DNA of 38,612 nt from Candidatus Iainarchaeum sp. (lineage in GTDB: Archaea > Iainarchaeota > Iainarchaeia > Iainarchaeales > DTGL01), in the NCBI GenBank assembly GCA_017608575.1, contig JAFCFP010000007.1, positions 1 through 38,612 on the forward strand, written 5' to 3'. The translations under genes and the position numbers were made by a program. Below the pieces are notes generated by a model. That model ran no database searches, was not told the DNA's origin, and saw only the letters and a program-made list of their open reading frames with translations. How positions within the stretch are numbered: the first letter of the stretch is position 1; each line of letters opens with the position of its first letter. Of the stretch, positions 33,723 to 38,612 are shown piece by piece.

Positions 33723-34946
33723 CTATTTGAATCTGAGAATTGCCCCAATGCCGCCAAATCCCTTGAGGAATTCCTTGCCTTCCTCTGTTTCAGTGCTGAT
33801 AATTTTTGTTTTTGCTCCGATTTTTTCTGCTTTTTCCATTAAATAATCAATGTAATCCATTTCCTCATAGGCTTCCATTTCGTTCCCACAAGAGTGTCAT
33901 TCTGCTTTTTGTTCATTGTTTTCAAAAACGCGTGTTTCTTTTTTTCCACAATTAGGGCATTCAAAGTGTACAACTCTTTTTTCCAGTTCTTCGCTTAAAA
34001 TCAGGGTTTTTACTTTGCCCATTTCCAGTGCTTCAATTACTTCCTTTTCACCATAAACAGCCAAACCTGTTTTTATAATGTTTTTAAGGAATTCTTCCAT
34101 TATTTCTTTTTCACGGATTATTGCAGTATTGCGTAGTAAATCCCTGCTTTTGTTGATTGCCTCTCTTACACCGCTTTCATCTGTATAAGAAGTGCTAATC
34201 CTTCCAATGATTTTTTTACGCAGTCTATCATCCAACAATTCTGTTTCAAGAAAGTAATCCTTTGTAATGCCTGGACCGGCAACAATTATTCCCTTCAATT
34301 TGTCCAATTCTTTTAAGAACGCCTGGTTTGCTTTTTCGCTGACACTTGCATAAAAGTCATGCTCTGCTTCATGCCTCAATCGTTCAAACCTGTGTGCTGA
34401 TTGACCGCCTGCACGTATTTTTCCTGGCACACGACTTTTAAATTGTCCAATTATTTCATAGCGCGTCCCCGCCAAAAGTGCCAGCGTGGCCTCATTTTTG
34501 TCGATTACAATTATTCCATAGGATTCCGTTGGCTTCATCATTTTTTCCAATGGCTCAAGATAGAACTCTGAATCACACCAGTAAAGTTTTGTTTCCAGTT
34601 TTTGAATTGGGCGAACTGTGAACAGTTTAATGTCTGTCTTGCCTTCCGTTCGCGAAATGTTTCCGCAAAAGACAGCGAGCCCTGTTTGTGGTAGCTCGAA
34701 GTCAATTCTTTTAAGAAAATTGATTATTTTTTTAAGTGCAGCTTGAACGTTCTTTCTTGTCTTTGGATCTTTTATGTTTGAGCTCTGGCTCATTTCCTCT
34801 GTTAACTGGGATGTAAGACTGCTTCTGTCAGTGCCGAACGGAATGAGAACTGAAATCAATTCAGTGCCAGAGCCTTTCATTGCCTTTAGTTTTTTTACCT
34901 TTTTTGCAAAAATTGTTCTTTCTGCGCTTTTATCTGATTCCTTCAT
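33723..34946 (-). CDS. prf1: Peptide chain release factor aRF1 with in-frame UGA (codon 350)
   Basis: aRF1 recognises all three stop codons and triggers peptide release. The reading frame from ATG 34946 runs 349 codons to UGA at 33897-33899. The same frame then continues 57 codons to TAG at 33723-33725, giving 407 residues with the UGA read. Conserved motifs are intact: NIKD at 57-60 (usually NIKS), YWCDSEF at 122-128 (YxCxxxF) and GGQ at 180-182. Domain 3 contains CPNC (330-333), then UGA-H-S-C-G, and ends TEEGKEFLKGFGGIGAILRF, the normal aRF1 C-terminus. The UGA therefore replaces the first cysteine of the second zinc knuckle. This may be readthrough, selenocysteine or a sequence error. It is transcribed divergently from pyrH. 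Confidence 0.85.
33897..33899 (-). promoter_or_regulatory. In-frame UGA recoding candidate in aRF1
   Basis: The codon reads GAA UGA CAC; the stop is followed by C, a context generally regarded as leaky in well-studied systems. A cysteine codon (TGC or TGT) at this point would complete a CxxC zinc knuckle. No second lesion is visible before or after it, unlike in a decaying pseudogene. Confidence 0.6.
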
Positions 34947-35056
34947 AAAACCACTTTGATGCTTTTTTTTCCATTAGAAAAGATTTATAATAGTGGAAAT
35001 CATAATATTATAGAATTTAATATTTTTTAAGCCAAATGAATTAAAAGGTGTTGCAA

Positions 35057-35860
35057 TTGTTTGATGAGGATTTCTTCAAAATGTACAATGAGAACAATGA
35101 AGAGCAGGAAAAAAAGGATGAATCAATTGAAACAGTGTCTTTTCCTGTTTATGATGAATCAAAGCTTTTTGTTTTAAGCGTTGGCGGTTCACTGATCGCA
35201 CCCGAAAAACCAGACAGCGCTTTTCTTTCCAAGTTTTCCCTTTCATTGAATAGCTTAATGGAGCGCGGCTACCGTTTTGCAATCGTTGCAGGAGGCGGCC
35301 GCATTGGAAGAAATTACATTGCTGCAGCCAAAACCCTTGGAACCAATAATTATTCACTGGACCTTCTTGGAATTGCTGTCACAAGGGTTAATGCACTGCT
35401 TTTAATACAGGCATTGGAAAACGCTTATCCAGGGGTTTTGACAGACATTCAAAGCTCAAAACAAGTGCTTTCAATGGGAAAAATCCCTGTTTTCGGTGGA
35501 CTGTTGCCCGGCATCACCACTGACGCGGTTGCTGCACTGCTTGCAGAATTTCTTAAAGCGGATTATGTTAATTTGACCAATGTTGATGGCATTTATTCAG
35601 CTGACCCAAAAACAAAGCCAAATGCAAAATTTTACCCTGAATTAAGCCATGATAGACTAATTGGATTAATGCAGGTTGCTGAATCAAAGCCGGGCCAAAA
35701 CCTTGTACTAGATTTGCCTTGCTGTTATATTTTAAAGCGTTCAAGAATTCGCGGAATTGTTTTAAATGGCTCTGATCTATCAAACTTTGAAAGAGCCATT
35801 GAGGGCAGCGAATTCAAGGGCACAGTAATAAAGGCAACAGAAAAAGAAAGCACTGAATAA
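35057..35860 (+). CDS. pyrH: UMP kinase (PyrH, archaeal type)
   Basis: It phosphorylates UMP to UDP in pyrimidine nucleotide synthesis. The amino-acid-kinase fold is visible: LFVLSVGGSLIAP (phosphate loop), FAIVAGGGRIGRNYI, and SLDLLGIAVTRVNALLL, which is the UMP-binding region of archaeal PyrH. ITTDAVAALLAE and VNLTNVDGIYSADPKTKPNA also fit. An acidic N-terminal extension of about 35 residues precedes the domain. TTG at 35057 is six bases after GGTG (35047-35050); ATG at 35081 would shorten the extension by eight residues. It is divergent from aRF1 and convergent with dph2, five bases between stops. Confidence 0.88.
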   Translation: MFDEDFFKMYNENNEEQEKKDESIETVSFPVYDESKLFVLSVGGSLIAPEKPDSAFLSKFSLSLNSLMERGYRFAIVAGGGRIGRNYIAAAKTLGTNNYSLDLLGIAVTRVNALLLIQALENAYPGVLTDIQSSKQVLSMGKIPVFGGLLPGITTDAVAALLAEFLKADYVNLTNVDGIYSADPKTKPNAKFYPELSHDRLIGLMQVAESKPGQNLVLDLPCCYILKRSRIRGIVLNGSDLSNFERAIEGSEFKGTVIKATEKESTE

Positions 35861-35865
35861 TGCCT

Positions 35866-36861
35866 TTAAATGAATTCAAATTCGTTCATTTCCTTTTTTT
35901 TCAGCATTATTTCGAGTTCAACGGCACTAATTAATGGCTTCTTCCAATTCATTGCATCATCAATTGAAATCCTTGGACAAGCAGTGTTCACATAACAGTC
36001 AATGTTCAAGCCGCTTAACTTGTTTTCATTGATTGAATCCCCAGCCAAAATGAAAGCTTGTTTGCCGTGGCTTTCAATTAATTGCTTTAATTGAAAAGCC
36101 TTTCCGATTGCCAGTTGCCCGAGCTTTGAGCTTACAAGAATTCCATAGGTTTTTGCATTTGTTGCCTTTGCAATTATGCCCATTCTTTTTCTCAAAAACA
36201 ATTCCCTTTCCTTTTCATTGAATTTTTTAATGCTTTCATTAAGTGGGTTTACCAAAAACAATGGCTTGTTTGAAACAAAAGACACTCCAAGCGGGTGAAA
36301 TACACCATCTCCAAAGAAAACAAAGGCATCCACTTTGCTTTTGAGTTTTTTTGCCGCGAAAACATCGCATCCCAGAATTTGGCCGGTTTGAGTGCGTTTT
36401 CCTTTTTCCATTTTAACACTGAAACCGTTTTTTTCAAGGATTTTTTTTATTTCACCCAAGCTCTCCAAGAATTGAGCAGTTGAAACAATTCCTATTTTTT
36501 TAAATTTGTCTTTTTTCAGTCTTTTTGCGGTTTTTTTTGCTATTCTTTCAAGTGATTCTTTTGGAATGGAATACTTTACTGGAACATAAACCGTATTATT
36601 ATATTTGAACATTTCAGTGTGCCCAAAATGCAGTATGAGGTCAGCGTTGAATTCCTCTAATTCATCCATTGGAATATCACAAGCACCATAACACGGATCA
36701 ATCATTACAATTGCTTTGGCTCCAGTGTTTTTTTCAATTTTTTCAGCCAACAGGGTGGCTTTTTCTTTAAGCCCTTCGGGTAACTGCAATATTACCTTTT
36801 TTGCCTTTTTGCTTTTAATTGCATTGAGTGACTTGTTCAAGTCAATTTCAAGGCTTGCCAT
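35866..36861 (-). CDS. dph2: Diphthamide synthase Dph2 (radical SAM-like 4Fe-4S enzyme)
   Basis: Archaeal Dph2 transfers a 3-amino-3-carboxypropyl group to a histidine of elongation factor aEF2. The 331-residue protein has three cysteine regions: MIDPCYGACDIP (Cys57/Cys61), QILGCDVFAAK and YVNTACPRISID. These correspond to the three cluster cysteines in the three repeat domains. LILHFGHTEMFKYN and VNPLNESIKKF are also typical. ATG at 36859-36861 is chosen because the upstream frame runs into a hydrophobic leader unlike the family. It follows the PEP synthase-like gene by about 50 bases in the same orientation. Confidence 0.9.
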   Translation of the reverse strand: MASLEIDLNKSLNAIKSKKAKKVILQLPEGLKEKATLLAEKIEKNTGAKAIVMIDPCYGACDIPMDELEEFNADLILHFGHTEMFKYNNTVYVPVKYSIPKESLERIAKKTAKRLKKDKFKKIGIVSTAQFLESLGEIKKILEKNGFSVKMEKGKRTQTGQILGCDVFAAKKLKSKVDAFVFFGDGVFHPLGVSFVSNKPLFLVNPLNESIKKFNEKERELFLRKRMGIIAKATNAKTYGILVSSKLGQLAIGKAFQLKQLIESHGKQAFILAGDSINENKLSGLNIDCYVNTACPRISIDDAMNWKKPLISAVELEIMLKKKEMNEFEFI

Positions 36862-36912
36862 ATAAGAATTTGCCAGCGCAAAAATTAAAAAAAGAGTTTC
36901 CAAGCTTGTGCT

Positions 36913-38612
36913 TTATGGCCTGCGGAGGCTTTCAAGAATCATTGCCTTTTCTTCAAGCAATGCAACACGCTTTATTTCTTCAACAGCATCAATGTTTGCG
37001 CTCACTGAATCAATGCCCATTCTTATCAGTTTTTTAACCATTTCCGGATTGCTTGCAGCTTGCCCGCAAATGGATGTTTTAACGCCTGCTTTTTTGCATT
37101 TTTTTATCACTCTTTCAATAAGCCTCAGTACAGCGGGATGCATTTCAGAGAAATGCTTTTGAATGCGTTCATTGTTTCTGTCAATTCCAAGAGTTAGCTG
37201 TGTTAAATCATTCGTTCCAAATGAAATGAATTTAATTCCTGTTTCAATCAATTCCTCAATCGTCATTGCTGCAGCGGGTGTTTCAACCATTACCCCGAAT
37301 TCAACCTTTCCATTCTGTGGATCAAGCCCTGTTTTTCTTGCTATTTCCATTGCCTTTCTTACCTCCTCTGCTGAAATAACAAAAGGCAGCATTATTCCAA
37401 TGTTTTCATGGCCTTTTTCTGTGAGTTTTTTTATAGCCAAAAACTGTGCTTTTAATAATTCCGGTTCATCCAAGTCTCTGCGAATTCCATGCCATCCAAT
37501 CATTGGGTTTTCTTCCACTGGTTCTTTTTCTCCGCCTTTAAGGTTTCTGTATTCATCGCTTCTTGCATCAAACGTCCTATACCAAACAGGCTTGCCTTTG
37601 AATTTTGACACAACCTTTTCTATTCCCTCTTTTACTGCCTGCACTAATTCGTCCTCTCGCCCCATTCTAATGAATTCCGCTGGATGCATTCCGCTTGAAG
37701 TAATCATGTGTTCTGCCCTAAGCAAACCAACGCCGTCAGCGCCTGTTTTTGCAGCATTTTCCGCTGCCTCAGGCAATGCAACATTCACTTTTACTTTAAT
37801 GGCAATTTCCTGAAGCAATTGTTTCAATTTTTCCTCTTCTTCCTTGATTTCTTGCTCTGGCATTTCTTCGGCTTTTTTTTCACCGTATTTTTCAATTATT
37901 TCCCATGCCTTTTCTTCGTGTTCGAGTATTTTTTCTCTTTCCTCTTCAGCGCGTTCAATTTTTTCAGTTTCTTCTTTTGCTTTTTCGTTTAACAGTTTTT
38001 CCCTCAGTTTTTCTCTTTCCTTTTTTTCCTCTTTTATTTGCCTAACCATTCCTTTTATGCCGGCTCCTCTTGGAACAAGCGGCACTATTTTTCCAATTTT
38101 TTTCAATGGAATTTTTTTCTTTTTCTTTTCATTGAGTTCTATTTTGATTGCTTCTTCAAGGAAGTCCACTTCTTTGAGTTTTATTATTTTTTCAACCCTT
38201 TTTTCAGGCATGTCAATTTTTACTTCCCCTTTGTACACAAAACCAGTGTAGCCATTCACTGTAACTAGTTGGCCGTCTTTCAGTTTCTTTGTTGCATTGC
38301 TTGTTCCAACAACACAGGGAATTCCCAATTCCCTGCTTACTATTGCTGCATGGCATGTTGTACCACCTTCATCTGTTACAATTGCACTGCTTTTTTTCAT
38401 TATTGGAACCCAGTCAGGGTTAGTCATTTTTGTTACAAGAACACCGCCTTCTTTTACTTTTCCAATGTCTTTTGTTGTGGGTACAATCATTACCCTGCCG
38501 GAAGCGATTCCCGGCGAAGCAGCAAGACCATCAGCCAAAACAGGTGCATCAATTTCCCCTGTTTTCTGCCTTCGTTCTTTTTCCATTTCCACTTTTTCTT
38601 TCAAGCCAAGAG
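36913..38612 (-). CDS. ppsA: Phosphoenolpyruvate synthase-like enzyme, C-terminal part with coiled-coil insert
   Basis: The frame stays open to the right window edge, so the N-terminal ATP-grasp domain probably lies outside. About 563 residues are visible. They include the phosphohistidine domain (GLAASPGIASGRV, then TDEGGTTCHAAIVSRELGIP, with the swivelling histidine). The PEP/pyruvate TIM barrel (VNVALPEAAENAAKTGADGVGLLRAEHM, WYRTFDARSDE, GVMVETPAAAM, FISFGTNDLTQLTLGIDR, SICGQAAS) follows. It interconverts pyruvate and PEP for gluconeogenesis. A Lys/Glu-rich insert of about 140 residues, mostly predicted coiled coil, separates the two domains. If the true start were at a TTG here, it would be a truncated two-domain protein. 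Confidence 0.85.
   Translation of the reverse strand, partial: LGLKEKVEMEKERRQKTGEIDAPVLADGLAASPGIASGRVMIVPTTKDIGKVKEGGVLVTKMTNPDWVPIMKKSSAIVTDEGGTTCHAAIVSRELGIPCVVGTSNATKKLKDGQLVTVNGYTGFVYKGEVKIDMPEKRVEKIIKLKEVDFLEEAIKIELNEKKKKKIPLKKIGKIVPLVPRGAGIKGMVRQIKEEKKEREKLREKLLNEKAKEETEKIERAEEEREKILEHEEKAWEIIEKYGEKKAEEMPEQEIKEEEEKLKQLLQEIAIKVKVNVALPEAAENAAKTGADGVGLLRAEHMITSSGMHPAEFIRMGREDELVQAVKEGIEKVVSKFKGKPVWYRTFDARSDEYRNLKGGEKEPVEENPMIGWHGIRRDLDEPELLKAQFLAIKKLTEKGHENIGIMLPFVISAEEVRKAMEIARKTGLDPQNGKVEFGVMVETPAAAMTIEELIETGIKFISFGTNDLTQLTLGIDRNNERIQKHFSEMHPAVLRLIERVIKKCKKAGVKTSICGQAASNPEMVKKLIRMGIDSVSANIDAVEEIKRVALLEEKAMILESLRRP

Noticed and set aside
33723..33899. Genome-wide reassignment of UGA to cysteine or another amino acid
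   Set aside because: Many neighbouring genes end naturally at UGA with the correct family length, so UGA is a working stop here.
33723..33899. Selenocysteine at the aRF1 UGA as the main explanation
   Set aside because: Archaeal selenocysteine is known only from few lineages and no SECIS-like element was evident downstream; it stays possible but is less likely than readthrough or a sequence variant.
33897..34946. aRF1 as a simple 349-residue complete gene
   Set aside because: The in-frame continuation encodes the standard C-terminus and the second zinc knuckle, so a natural stop at residue 349 would remove a conserved part of domain 3.

Overview
The window reads as a compact, AT-rich archaeal chromosome segment. 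Archaeal or archaeal/eukaryotic-type markers include PheS/PheT, Nob1, Csl4, Rpo11, two PCNA sliding clamps, PriS/PriL primase, GINS, S27e, aIF2-alpha, aRF1, Dph2, membrane-anchored LonB and a methanococcal-type S-layer protein. Frequent GGTG Shine-Dalgarno motifs before TTG/GTG starts, small intergenic gaps and the gene mix suggest a DPANN-like lineage such as Diapherotrites or Micrarchaeota. That placement is an inference, not a search result. All intergenic gaps are under 300 bases, and I recognise no tRNA, rRNA, CRISPR array or insertion sequence.

Layout. 1-5.8 kb: pheT (partial) and pheS, the rRNA-maturation nuclease Nob1, a secreted protein, a metallo-beta-lactamase-fold hydrolase, a sugar-phosphate nucleotidyltransferase and RNase Z. 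5.8-11.2 kb: a membrane set of LonB protease, DUF373 protein, slipin and a SpoIIM-like protein. 11.2-14.7 kb: Csl4, Rpo11, DUF99, signal peptidase I, a small OB-fold protein and PCNA-1. 14.8-17.5 kb: a DMT transporter, a threonine dehydratase-like enzyme and a type II pantothenate kinase-like protein. 17.6-24.3 kb: a replication/translation island of PCNA-2, PriL, PriS, GINS, S27e, aIF2-alpha, PAC2 and endonuclease Q. 24.4-26.6 kb: a radical SAM enzyme, a BofA-like protein and a winged-helix protein. 26.6-32.4 kb: the S-layer gene with a strong promoter, hairpin leader and terminator, followed by envelope genes (membrane-anchored protein, flippase-like protein, AglH-like GlcNAc-1-P transferase). 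32.4-38.6 kb: TruD, release factor aRF1, UMP kinase, Dph2 and a partial PEP synthase.

The most striking observation is in the release factor gene. aRF1 is annotated naturally as 349 codons ending in UGA, but the same frame continues for 57 codons past that UGA. The continuation encodes the standard aRF1 C-terminus and ends at TAG ten bases before truD. The UGA sits exactly where the first cysteine of the second CxxC zinc knuckle is expected, UGA is a normal stop in many neighbouring genes, and the decoding motif reads NIKD instead of NIKS. A termination factor whose own full-length synthesis requires reading through a stop codon would be an autoregulatory circuit, conceptually parallel to bacterial prfB frameshifting but different in mechanism. 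A sequencing or population variant, or selenocysteine, are the alternatives.

Together the genes cover genome replication and repair (clamps, primase, GINS, EndoQ), RNA processing and translation (Nob1, RNase Z, Csl4, TruD, Dph2, aIF2-alpha, aRF1), membrane protein quality control, and cell-surface construction.
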